The notes under the pieces: model-generated
The model's input: only the letters and a program-made list of their open reading frames with translations
What the model was told of the DNA's origin: nothing
The model's database searches: none
Made by a program: the position numbers and the translations under genes
Assembly: GCA_910583855.1 (NCBI GenBank)
Contig: CAJTYL010000002.1
Coordinates: 1 to 64,000, forward strand
Length of the DNA: 64,000 nucleotides
Direction of reading: 5' to 3'
From: an uncultured Christensenella sp.
GTDB lineage: Bacteria > Bacillota > Clostridia > Christensenellales > Borkfalkiaceae
Shown here: positions 37,221-45,614 of the stretch, piece by piece
How the letters are laid out: each line of letters begins with the position of its first letter
Numbering within the stretch: the stretch's first letter is position 1

Positions 37221-40200
37221 ATGAATAACGTAATTGCGGCGTTATGCGGCACGGTTAACTTTATGCCGCCTTGGATAATGCTGGGCGTTTTCGGCGCAAT
37301 CATCCTCCTTATCGCGATAATAATCGCCTTAAAGGGCGTAAAACGGAAATTCTTCCGCGTCCTCGTCTACGTGCTCGCAGGCTTAATTCCGACTTCTTAC
37401 CTCGTCTATCTCGCAGTGCAGGTAATCCTGTGGGAGAACGTCACCGAGCAAATCGCCTTCGCAATAGCTTGGTTGCCCACGGTTTTATTCGTGCTTATCG
37501 TCTTGATAGCGACGCTTAGGGGCTTGAGAAGGGGACTGAGGAAGAGCATTATTCTTGCCCTGCACGCAACGTGCGCGGGTGCGCTGTGCGTGGCGTTCTT
37601 CTTCATTATGGTAGGAGTGGAGGACGTAGACGCCGGTTCTTTAAACTTCGTCAATCTGCTGATGGGCGGAGAGGGCTCACTGCAACGTGCGCTCGGCGTG
37701 TCAGAGGAATGCGCAACCTTAAAGGGCGTGCTTGCGGAGTATATCTGCGTTACGGCTGGCATAGACGGAATTACCCCTTACGTTTACACCCTCGTGGATA
37801 TGGCGTACCGCATAATCTTTGCCGTCATATCGCTCCTTATTTTCTTTACAGTCGACTTCGTTCTGTATATCGTGTACGTCCTGTGCTATTCGCAGCGCAA
37901 GTACAAAAAGAACAGAATCTTGGAATTCAAGAACGGCAAAACCGATAAAAATTACAAAAAGCATACGCTTGGCGGCGGGCTTGTCGGGCTCGTGCGCGGC
38001 GTGGCTGTCGGGCTTTTGTCCCTGTCGTTCCTCGGCAGCGCGTTCTATGTGGTTGCGGGCGGCAAGGGCGAAGGAAAGCTCGAAGACTACGACTTTGGCA
38101 ACGACGATATAAACTTCTTCTACGAAATTTACCGTTCGATTGAAGGCTACGGCTCGCAGGGCATATTCAAGATATTGAACGCTATGTCTGACGCAACCGA
38201 CACCCCGTATTATCTTTTCGCCGCAGACCTGATATTTTCGGGCGAGTTGAACGACGAGGAATTCGACGTTCACGGTAACGTCAAGTTCAGGGAAGAATTG
38301 GCTTTATTCACGGGCTTTGCGCGCGAAACCTTGGGGCTTTTGATGAAGTACGGCTCTGACGAGCTCAACGCCGTGGTCGGCGGTGATGTCACGGATAACG
38401 CCTTCGACACCGTGGTTCGGGTAATGACGAAAACGGGCTTTAAAGAAGAGTTCGATTTGCTCATAGACGACTTTGACGAGCAGTCCTACGTAATAAACTT
38501 ATCCATGTCATTCGTCAGCGCGATAGTCAACCGCATCGACGAGTTGTCTTTCACCAAGGACAATATAGGCGAGGGTGAAAGAGAGCTTATAAAGCTGATA
38601 TTCAAAAAGGGATTTTTAACCGAGAATATCCCCGACGAGCGCGACCTCATAGAAGAAACGGGCAAAACCGAAGCGGAAGGAAACAATATACGCCCCTACC
38701 TCACGGTAAAGCATATAATCACGAAAAACGACGTCAAAGTCGTCTTGAACGTGGTGCTTTCCGTGCTTGCGGGAAACGAGACGGGCGACACGCTTCAGCT
38801 TGTAAAACGCATAGTTCCCGAAATTGAAAAGCTGTCCATATTGAGTTCGGAAAGAAAGGCGGAGTTCAACCCCGTACTCGGCAGAATGTACTGCCTGTTT
38901 GAAAACCTGTACCTCACCGCAGACGGAGAGGACGGCGTAACTTATTCGGAAATCAATGCGGACGGAATAGACTGGATAGGCGAAATAAACGGACTTTTGG
39001 ATGTTGTCGACGATGTTACGCTCCTCTACGACAATTTAAGCTCAATCGAGGGCGAAGCGCTCGATATAGTCAAAATACTCTTCAATGAAGAGAATGCAAA
39101 CTATCAAGAGAATATGCGCGCGTACGACGGAATTTGCCGTCTTTTAACCGAAAGCCGCGTTATGGGCAGGGCGCTCTCCACGCACTTCGTCTACAAAACT
39201 ATTTACGATGGGTTAACCGATCTCTCTGAAAACGTCTATATTCCCGATAAGATTAATTTCAGCAACGCCTACGATAAACACGGCAACGTCGTCTCTTACG
39301 GCGAAACCTATCAACTTCTGTACGGCGTAAAGCTTCTCTTCGGCGGCGACAACGCAAAAATAATCGATACACTTTTAAACGTCGACGGCGACACCCCCAT
39401 AGAGGAAATTTTAAACGTCCTCGCGCAGGCGGTAGAGCCCGACGAAAACGGCAATACCAACCCCCTCGTAAAGCATCTTACCGATTCGGTAATCCTCCGT
39501 TCGGTCATCTCTATTGAGCTTTTAGAGGTGGGCGGCAACACGCTGTACGTGCCCAAAGCCGCGCTTGAAGAGGTGGATAATACCCGCGTTAACCTCATAA
39601 CCAAGAGGGAGCTTAGCGGCCTTTTGGAAAATATGACTAAGCTCGTTGATTTCGTTATGCCTTTTATGGACGAGGAAAACCCCGAAGCATGGAAGACGGA
39701 AATAGATAATTTCTTAATAAACAACAACGACTTCTACGCATTGGTGCAGGACAACAGAATTTTCGAAGGCACGGTCGCCCGTATGTTTACCGAAAAGATA
39801 AAGGAATACGGCACCAGCATAATAACCGTTCCTATCGATCTCGACGGCTTTGACAATATCGACGGTTGGATAACGGTAAACGGCAAGCAAGGCGAACTTT
39901 TGTATCTTCTCGACGCGCTGCGCTACACGCAGTTCAAGATTTCGGACGTCCTTCTTGACGCCGTCGAATCGACGAGTATAATAAAGAAAATTTGCAATAT
40001 GAACGAAGGCGAACTTGACACTTTCTTTGCGTCGAGGGTGCTGCACTACACCGTTTCCCACTATATACTTGACGACGGAGCTTCCGTCGGCGACGGCTTC
40101 ATTCTCGTAATTCCCAAAAACTCCCGCGAGTATCTGGAGTTCGATTCGATAGAAAGCCTTATAAAGAAAAGAGAGCTTGTCGCTCTGTTCACCGAAATTT

Positions 40201-41924
40201 CTGCGCTCGGCTTGTACGAAGAGGAAGAGTCCCCCGCAGAGCCTCCCGAAGAAAATCCCGACGGCGGAGATAACGCAGGCGGCAATACGGGAGACGGCGG
40301 AGAAACCTCTGCCGAGCCCCCCGCGGAGAATAACGGCGGGCACACCGTAATAGAAAAAATACTTGCGCGGATCGCCGAGGATAAATCCATTCTCGAAAGA
40401 AGCAGTATCATTCCCGCGTCGATAGTCGCAACTCTCGTCAACGACGAAGAGCTCGCAACCCGAACGCTGGTTATTCCGGAGCTGTTCGATAAGTATCATA
40501 TGGGCGCAACCGAACAGCTTGAACAGTACGATTCAACCAACCCTTGGAAGGCTGAGCTGCCCGCGCTTATAGACGCTTTGGACGAAGTCCTCGGAATAAG
40601 CGACCCCGAAACGGACTTTACGTTCGACGGCGTGGACGTAAGCGAAAAAATATCCGCGCTTTTAACGAGTCTGAACGATATATCTTCCGTCAACGCGTCG
40701 CAGACCAAGCTGCAGGTTATGTACTCGTCTGAAATATTCCGCAGCAAAATAACCGCGGAGATAGACGAAACCTTTAAGGACAAAAACGTCGTAGATTCAA
40801 CCGTATTATCCTACGTAAAGCAGCTTGACGGCTATTATAAGGTGTCCGAGCTTCAAGCCCTTTCAAACGCCGTCAACGTACTCGGCGTAACCGATTTCAA
40901 CGATCTAACGTCGTTTGACGACTACAAGGCAAATCTCACCGTCGACACCCTCGGCGAAGTCTACAAGTCGGTAATAGCTCAGGGCATAATCAGCAAAGCG
41001 GTAACCGATATAATCGAAGGACCCGACAACAAGACGCTCGTCGACCACCCGCTCGCCCGTAGAGCCGAGCTTCGCGCGGTTTACAGGGAAAGCGAAATCC
41101 ACGCCGTTTTAACCCTTTACAACGACCTTGAATTGGGCGACGTGGAAAAAATCGATTTGCAGCAGGTCAGCGGACTAATCTACGACGGCGAGAGCGGAGA
41201 AGTAAAATCATATCTTCTCGTCGCGTCCTTATCCGAACAGCTTATAGACCACCCCGGGTTGATTATCCCCGACGGCGTCGTGGAAACGGTAGCGGGCAAA
41301 AAGTACGTTACCCCGCTTGAATTAAGCCGCTTGGTCGACGCGTTCAACGCAATGAAGCCCTACATTAAAAACAGCGACGGCTCCGCAATAGAAGATATAA
41401 ACGGCATAAAGGCGGAGGATATGCAGATAGACGTTCCGGAGGATACGTCTGTGCGCGGCGAAATTTTCCAAAGCGAGATTATGCGCGCAAGGATAACCTA
41501 CCAGCTTATAACGCTTAACAGGTCAAAGGGCGGCGTGCTTGCCGTAGGCGAAGGCAAGGCGGACGCGGTCCTCGACGTCAGGGCGTCGCACAGCGTAGGC
41601 GAAACCTACGTTATAAACGCGGAACAGCTTGAAGCCCTTGCCGCCGCGTTACTCGCAATAGGTGGCGGCGAAGCTTCGTTCGAGGTCCCCGCGTTCGATG
41701 TCGGTACGATAATTACCCTGTCCGACAAGATTGACGTGCTGTGCGTATCCGATGCGTTGCGCTATAAAATCTGCGAAGTTCTTTCTTCCGAGGGCGCAAA
41801 ATACGGCGTTGTATTCGGTACCGAACCCGTAACCGATTTGACGGGCGGCGGCATAACGGAGTACTATACGGCTTCCGACGAAGATATAAGGAATGCGGCG
41901 CAGCTTATCCAGTCGCTTTCGTAA
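37221..41924 (+). CDS. CvpA-like membrane protein with very large repeated ectodomain (1567 aa)
   Basis: The N-terminal 275 residues hold five or six helices. 'RGLRRGLRKSIILALHATCA' and, after the helices, GGGLVGLVRGVAVGLLSLS recall the two Gly-rich segments of CvpA proteins (PF02674). The rest (about 280-1567) has no further helix and should be outside. In its second half a module of about 80-130 residues recurs: a start like S(E/I)(I/L)hRxxIxxxL, then a VIP or LVIP strand, then a closing helix with EL..L. I count at least seven (for example SVILRSVISIELLE, SEIFRSKITAEIDE, SEIMRARITYQLIT, SDALRYKICEVLSS). A low-complexity Pro/Gly/Asn linker is at about 1013-1045. AGGAGG precedes ATG 37221. 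It is the last gene before the block terminator. Confidence 0.65.
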   Translation: MNNVIAALCGTVNFMPPWIMLGVFGAIILLIAIIIALKGVKRKFFRVLVYVLAGLIPTSYLVYLAVQVILWENVTEQIAFAIAWLPTVLFVLIVLIATLRGLRRGLRKSIILALHATCAGALCVAFFFIMVGVEDVDAGSLNFVNLLMGGEGSLQRALGVSEECATLKGVLAEYICVTAGIDGITPYVYTLVDMAYRIIFAVISLLIFFTVDFVLYIVYVLCYSQRKYKKNRILEFKNGKTDKNYKKHTLGGGLVGLVRGVAVGLLSLSFLGSAFYVVAGGKGEGKLEDYDFGNDDINFFYEIYRSIEGYGSQGIFKILNAMSDATDTPYYLFAADLIFSGELNDEEFDVHGNVKFREELALFTGFARETLGLLMKYGSDELNAVVGGDVTDNAFDTVVRVMTKTGFKEEFDLLIDDFDEQSYVINLSMSFVSAIVNRIDELSFTKDNIGEGERELIKLIFKKGFLTENIPDERDLIEETGKTEAEGNNIRPYLTVKHIITKNDVKVVLNVVLSVLAGNETGDTLQLVKRIVPEIEKLSILSSERKAEFNPVLGRMYCLFENLYLTADGEDGVTYSEINADGIDWIGEINGLLDVVDDVTLLYDNLSSIEGEALDIVKILFNEENANYQENMRAYDGICRLLTESRVMGRALSTHFVYKTIYDGLTDLSENVYIPDKINFSNAYDKHGNVVSYGETYQLLYGVKLLFGGDNAKIIDTLLNVDGDTPIEEILNVLAQAVEPDENGNTNPLVKHLTDSVILRSVISIELLEVGGNTLYVPKAALEEVDNTRVNLITKRELSGLLENMTKLVDFVMPFMDEENPEAWKTEIDNFLINNNDFYALVQDNRIFEGTVARMFTEKIKEYGTSIITVPIDLDGFDNIDGWITVNGKQGELLYLLDALRYTQFKISDVLLDAVESTSIIKKICNMNEGELDTFFASRVLHYTVSHYILDDGASVGDGFILVIPKNSREYLEFDSIESLIKKRELVALFTEISALGLYEEEESPAEPPEENPDGGDNAGGNTGDGGETSAEPPAENNGGHTVIEKILARIAEDKSILERSSIIPASIVATLVNDEELATRTLVIPELFDKYHMGATEQLEQYDSTNPWKAELPALIDALDEVLGISDPETDFTFDGVDVSEKISALLTSLNDISSVNASQTKLQVMYSSEIFRSKITAEIDETFKDKNVVDSTVLSYVKQLDGYYKVSELQALSNAVNVLGVTDFNDLTSFDDYKANLTVDTLGEVYKSVIAQGIISKAVTDIIEGPDNKTLVDHPLARRAELRAVYRESEIHAVLTLYNDLELGDVEKIDLQQVSGLIYDGESGEVKSYLLVASLSEQLIDHPGLIIPDGVVETVAGKKYVTPLELSRLVDAFNAMKPYIKNSDGSAIEDINGIKAEDMQIDVPEDTSVRGEIFQSEIMRARITYQLITLNRSKGGVLAVGEGKADAVLDVRASHSVGETYVINAEQLEALAAALLAIGGGEASFEVPAFDVGTIITLSDKIDVLCVSDALRYKICEVLSSEGAKYGVVFGTEPVTDLTGGGITEYYTASDEDIRNAAQLIQSLS

Positions 41925-41941
41925 AACCGTTAAAGTAAAAC

Positions 41942-41975
41942 AAAACGCCCCGAGCAGTAAGCTCGGGGCGTTTTC
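41942..41975. terminator. strong terminator ending the 33-kb block
   Basis: AAAACGCCCCGAGC pairs with GCTCGGGGCGTTTT around a 5-nt loop (41951-41965 core), with A and T tracts on both sides. Confidence 0.9.
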
Positions 41976-42000
41976 ATTTTTATTGTCAATCCGTCTGTCT

Positions 42001-42051
42001 GTCATTCTGTGTACTTTTCTGTCATTCCGAGCGTAGCCGAGGAATCTCTTT
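42001..42051. repeat. dispersed CATTCTGA/GAAGAATC repeat, degenerate
   Basis: GTCATTCTG at 42001 and GTCATTCCGAGCGTAGCCGA followed by GGAATCTC. A linked GGCGCAAAACGAAGCGTC block at about 42063-42080 overlaps the DegV stop codon. Confidence 0.55.
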
Positions 42052-42078
42052 CAAATAACCGCGGCGCAAAACGAAGCG

Positions 42079-43023
42079 TCAATTCGCGCTTTCGGGTTTT
42101 CGGCTTTTAAATAAAAGCTTCTTCGGCTCGGCAACTTTCGCCCGTCTGTCTTTACCCATAAAGAAGAGGGCAACCGTGCCGGGACCTGCGTGCGCGCCCG
42201 TGCACAAATCGTAATAGTCTGTAATTATATTTTTAACGCCGCGCGTCTCAAGCTGCTGTTTTAAATATTCCGCGTCCTCGGCGCAGTCCGCGTGCGCGAT
42301 CGCAACGGTCTGCGTTTCCTTGTTTTCCACGTTCCTGTCAAAGGCGTCGAGTATTGTCGCAAGCGCCTTTTTCTTGCCTCGCTCCTTTGAAAATACGGCA
42401 AGCTTTGCCGGCGTGTCGTCGTTCGCCCAAAGCACAGGCTTTATGTTTAAAAGGGTGCCCGCAATCGCGGCAACGGCGGAAACTCTGCCTCCCTTCCTTA
42501 AATACTTCAAATCGTCCACATATACGTAGCTGTTTACCTTGTATGTGTTCTCTTTGACCCAGGATGCGCACTCCTCGACCGTCAGTCCCATATCTCTGAG
42601 CTCCGCAACCTTCAAAGCAATCAGGCACGAGCCCATCGAAGCGTTTGCGGTATCGAAGACGTAAACCTTGCTTGCGGGGAACTTCTTTTCAAGCTCGGCT
42701 TTTGCTGCAAGCGCCTGCGCGTTAGTTCCGCTCACTCCTGCGGAAATGGTGAAAAGAATAATGTCCCTGCCCGCCTGTAAAGAGGGGATAAGATATTCCT
42801 CGAATCTCGCTTCGCTAATAAGCGAGGTTTTCGTTTCAGTCCCTGCGCGTAGCCGTGTGTAAAACTCCTTTGCCAAATCTTTAAATGGCGTGCCCTTTTC
42901 GTAGCACGGCTTTTCAACGCCGTTCACCGTATAAATATAAGGAATAATACATATCCCGTATTTTTCTGAAATTTCGTCGGGAACGTTGCAACCCGAATCC
43001 GTAAATATATCGAATTTATTCAT
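42079..43023 (-). CDS. DegV family fatty-acid-binding protein
   Basis: The 314-residue cytoplasmic protein has the DegV signatures: N-terminal DIFTDSGCNVPDEI (residues 4-17), 'TKTSLISEARFEEYL' (the TS pair that contacts the fatty acid), 'FTISAGVSGTNAQA', and a C-terminal GPGTVALFF. In Gram-positive bacteria DegV/FakB proteins present fatty acids to the kinase FakA for phosphorylation. No fakA is nearby. ATG at 43023 is chosen: GGAG lies upstream and the DegV fold starts at once; a longer frame to 43062 adds only 13 unlikely residues. Its stop codon lies in or next to a dispersed repeat. Confidence 0.85.
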   Translation of the reverse strand: MNKFDIFTDSGCNVPDEISEKYGICIIPYIYTVNGVEKPCYEKGTPFKDLAKEFYTRLRAGTETKTSLISEARFEEYLIPSLQAGRDIILFTISAGVSGTNAQALAAKAELEKKFPASKVYVFDTANASMGSCLIALKVAELRDMGLTVEECASWVKENTYKVNSYVYVDDLKYLRKGGRVSAVAAIAGTLLNIKPVLWANDDTPAKLAVFSKERGKKKALATILDAFDRNVENKETQTVAIAHADCAEDAEYLKQQLETRGVKNIITDYYDLCTGAHAGPGTVALFFMGKDRRAKVAEPKKLLFKSRKPESAN

Positions 43024-43231
43024 TTCAATTTTCTCCGTCCCGCGTACGCGCGCAGCGGGCAAGCCTTACGGCAAAATTTTATTTATAATAACATTATTGC
43101 ACTTTTGCCGAAAAATACAACCTATTTGCCCGCCGAATTACTCCACGCTTTATTTTCGGGCTATACCGAATGATTTTCTCATTCTACTACCAAAATTTCA
43201 CGCTCTACTCACAGTAGAGTTGCGTTTTTTG

Positions 43232-43260
43232 TTGTGTTTTTTGCCGCTTAGTGCTAAAAT
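43232..43260 (+). promoter_or_regulatory. extended -10 promoter giving a leaderless mRNA
   Basis: TTGTGT (43232-43237), 17-nt spacer ending TGC, then TAAAAT (43255-43260). The expected transcription start coincides with the A of ATG at 43267. No ribosome site is present. The rest of the 243-bp gap back to the DegV start holds AT-rich sequence and no gene. Confidence 0.7.
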
Positions 43261-43266
43261 ACGGGT

Positions 43267-43914
43267 ATGGAAGATTTAAAGGACGTAATCGCAAAGAACT
43301 TGGTTGAGCTGCGCACGGAAGCGAAGCTTACCCAGCTTCAGCTTGCGGAAATGCTCAACTATTCCGATAAAGCCGTTTCCAAGTGGGAAAGGGGAGAGGC
43401 AATCCCCGACATTCGGGTTCTCGTTAAAATAGCCGGAATTTACGGAGTAACCGTGGACGATATCGTCAGGGAAGAATCAATCGCCACGCCCGTTCAGCCA
43501 AAAAAACACTTGACGGGCAAGCACGCTTTCATAACCGCGCTTTCCGCCCTTTTGGTATGGTTTATCGCAACGGGTATATTTATGATTTTCTACTGCATCG
43601 ACCCCACCGAAGAATATTCATATCTCGTATTCGTGGTGGCGCCTCTGCCTACGGCAATAGTGCTTTTAGTGTTCTCCGCAATTTGGGGCAACCGCTTAAC
43701 GAACGCCGTGGCAAGCTCTCTCGTCGTATGGTCGTGCGCGGTCATTTTCCACGTTTTCGTGGATGTGTTCGCCCCCGAATTCATAAAAATTTACTTTATC
43801 TATATAGTGGCCGCCGTGTTCGAGGTTTTGCTTATCCTGTGGTTCGTATACCGCTGGTACGTATCGAAGCACGGCAAGCTCTTTAAAAATTTTCATCGTA
43901 AAAGAGGTGAATAG
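43267..43914 (+). CDS. XRE-family regulator fused to a four-helix membrane domain
   Basis: Residues 1-68 form a Cro/CI-type helix-turn-helix: IAKNLVELRTEAKLTQLQLA then YSDKAVSKWERGEAIPDIR. A short linker and four membrane helices follow (about 87-107, 118-142, 150-170, 180-200), then a basic tail. Such HTH-plus-helices proteins are common in Clostridia and are thought to sense the membrane; ligand and targets are unknown. The mRNA appears leaderless. gltX starts 1 nt after its stop, so the two are probably co-transcribed. Confidence 0.8.
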   Translation: MEDLKDVIAKNLVELRTEAKLTQLQLAEMLNYSDKAVSKWERGEAIPDIRVLVKIAGIYGVTVDDIVREESIATPVQPKKHLTGKHAFITALSALLVWFIATGIFMIFYCIDPTEEYSYLVFVVAPLPTAIVLLVFSAIWGNRLTNAVASSLVVWSCAVIFHVFVDVFAPEFIKIYFIYIVAAVFEVLLILWFVYRWYVSKHGKLFKNFHRKRGE

Positions 43915-43915
43915 A

Positions 43916-45559
43916 ATGAATATGAAAAAACTTGCAAACGCGTTAATTCCCGACGGGGACTTGCTCTCTCCCGAAGAGTACGAAGAAATTTATCCTCCCC
44001 GCAATCTCCCTAAGGGCGTTGAGGTAACCCGTCTTGCGCCCTCGCCCACGGGCTTTATACATTTGGGCAACCTCTATTCCGCGCTTGCGGACGAAAGGGT
44101 CGCGCACACTACGGGCGGCGTGTTCTATCTGAGGATAGAGGACACTGACGAAAAGCGCAAAGTTGACGGCGCGGTCGAAAGCGTTATCCGTTCTTTGAAA
44201 TACTTCGGAATCAGGTTCGACGAGGGCGCGGAGATAAACAGCTCGTTGAATAATTACGGTCCTTACTATCAGCGCCAACGCGAAAAAATTTATAAAAGCT
44301 TCGTCAAAAAGCTTTTGGAAGAGGGCTTGGCTTACCCGTGTTTTTGCACCGCGGAAGAGTTGGACGCAGTCCGCGCAAGCCAGACCAAAAGCAAGGAAAC
44401 CACGGGCTATTACGGCAAGTACGCAAAGTGCAGAAATCTGACCGAGGAAGAAATTTACGACAATATCAAGGCGGGCAAGCCATACGTTATCCGTCTCAAA
44501 TCGCAGGGTAGTATAGATAATAAAATTACCTTCCGCGACGCAATAAAGGGCGATATTACCGTGACAGAAAACGATCAGGACGTGGTTATTTTAAAGTCTG
44601 ACGGCATTCCCACGTATCACTTTGCCCACGCAATAGACGACCATTTTATGCGCACCACGCTCGTTATCCGCGGTGAGGAATGGCTTTCCAGCCTGCCCAT
44701 TCATTTGGAACTTCACAAGGTTTTAGGATTCAATCCCCCTAAGTACGCGCACACCTCGTCGCTTATGAAAATGGACGGTGACACGAAGCGCAAGCTTTCA
44801 AAAAGGAAGGACCCCGAGCTTTCGCTGGACTATTACAGGCAGGCTGGCTACTATCCGCAGGCGGTCGTTAAATATCTTATGACCGTTCTGAATTCCAACT
44901 TCGAGGAATGGACCTTAAAAAATCCCGACGGCGATTATAAGGACTTTAAGTTCAAAATAGACAAAATGGGCAAAAGCGGCGCGCTGTTCGATTTGGAAAA
45001 GCTCAACGACGTGTCGAAAACCGAAATCTCAAAGCTTTCCGCAGAGGAGTGCTACGCCTTCCTTAAAGGCTGGGTCGACGAGTTCGGAAGCGAAGTCGAC
45101 AAATCCCATTTTAAGGAAGACGGCTATTTACTGAAAATTCTCACTTTGATAATTGGCATAGGCGGCAAGAAGAGGAGAAAGGACATAGAGCGCGCCGAGC
45201 AGGGCGTACGCCTTTTCGACTATTTCTTCGACGATACCTTCGACCCCGACTATTCTTACAGGTTCGATAAAGCTACCGTCAACATGGTTTTGGATAAATT
45301 CGCGGCAGTCTACGATACGGGCGACGACAATTCCGAGTGGTTTGCAAAGGTGAAGGCAATCGCGCCCGAAGTTGGCTTTGCAAGCGAAATGAGCGAATAT
45401 AAGTCGCACCCCGAAAATTTCAAGGGCAGCGTATCCGACGTTGCGGAAATTTTAAGAATTGCCATAACGGGCAGTCCCAACTCCCCGGACTTATGCACTA
45501 TAATGCGAATTCTCGGAAAGTCGCGGACAGTAGCAAGATTATTAAAAGGGAAAATATAA
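43916..45559 (+). CDS. gltX: glutamate--tRNA ligase
   Basis: This is a class I aminoacyl-tRNA synthetase of 547 residues that charges tRNA-Glu in the cytoplasm. The HIGH-type signature reads LAPSPTGFIHLGN (near residues 37-49) and the KMSKS-type signature KRKLSKRKDP (near 296). 'FYLRIEDTDEKRKVDGA' and 'GIPTYHFAHAIDDH' are GluRS-specific. The zinc-like CFCTAEELDAVR segment is present. ATG 43916 is preferred to GTG 43907 because GAGG at 43904-43907 sits 8 nt before it. Whether it is discriminating or also charges tRNA-Gln cannot be told from the sequence alone. The pairing with a membrane XRE regulator is unusual for this housekeeping gene. Confidence 0.93.
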   Translation: MNMKKLANALIPDGDLLSPEEYEEIYPPRNLPKGVEVTRLAPSPTGFIHLGNLYSALADERVAHTTGGVFYLRIEDTDEKRKVDGAVESVIRSLKYFGIRFDEGAEINSSLNNYGPYYQRQREKIYKSFVKKLLEEGLAYPCFCTAEELDAVRASQTKSKETTGYYGKYAKCRNLTEEEIYDNIKAGKPYVIRLKSQGSIDNKITFRDAIKGDITVTENDQDVVILKSDGIPTYHFAHAIDDHFMRTTLVIRGEEWLSSLPIHLELHKVLGFNPPKYAHTSSLMKMDGDTKRKLSKRKDPELSLDYYRQAGYYPQAVVKYLMTVLNSNFEEWTLKNPDGDYKDFKFKIDKMGKSGALFDLEKLNDVSKTEISKLSAEECYAFLKGWVDEFGSEVDKSHFKEDGYLLKILTLIIGIGGKKRRKDIERAEQGVRLFDYFFDDTFDPDYSYRFDKATVNMVLDKFAAVYDTGDDNSEWFAKVKAIAPEVGFASEMSEYKSHPENFKGSVSDVAEILRIAITGSPNSPDLCTIMRILGKSRTVARLLKGKI

Positions 45560-45614
45560 TATATTCGTTGAATATAGGATATAAGTATAAATTTATATTT
45601 GCAAGCGAGGCGTT

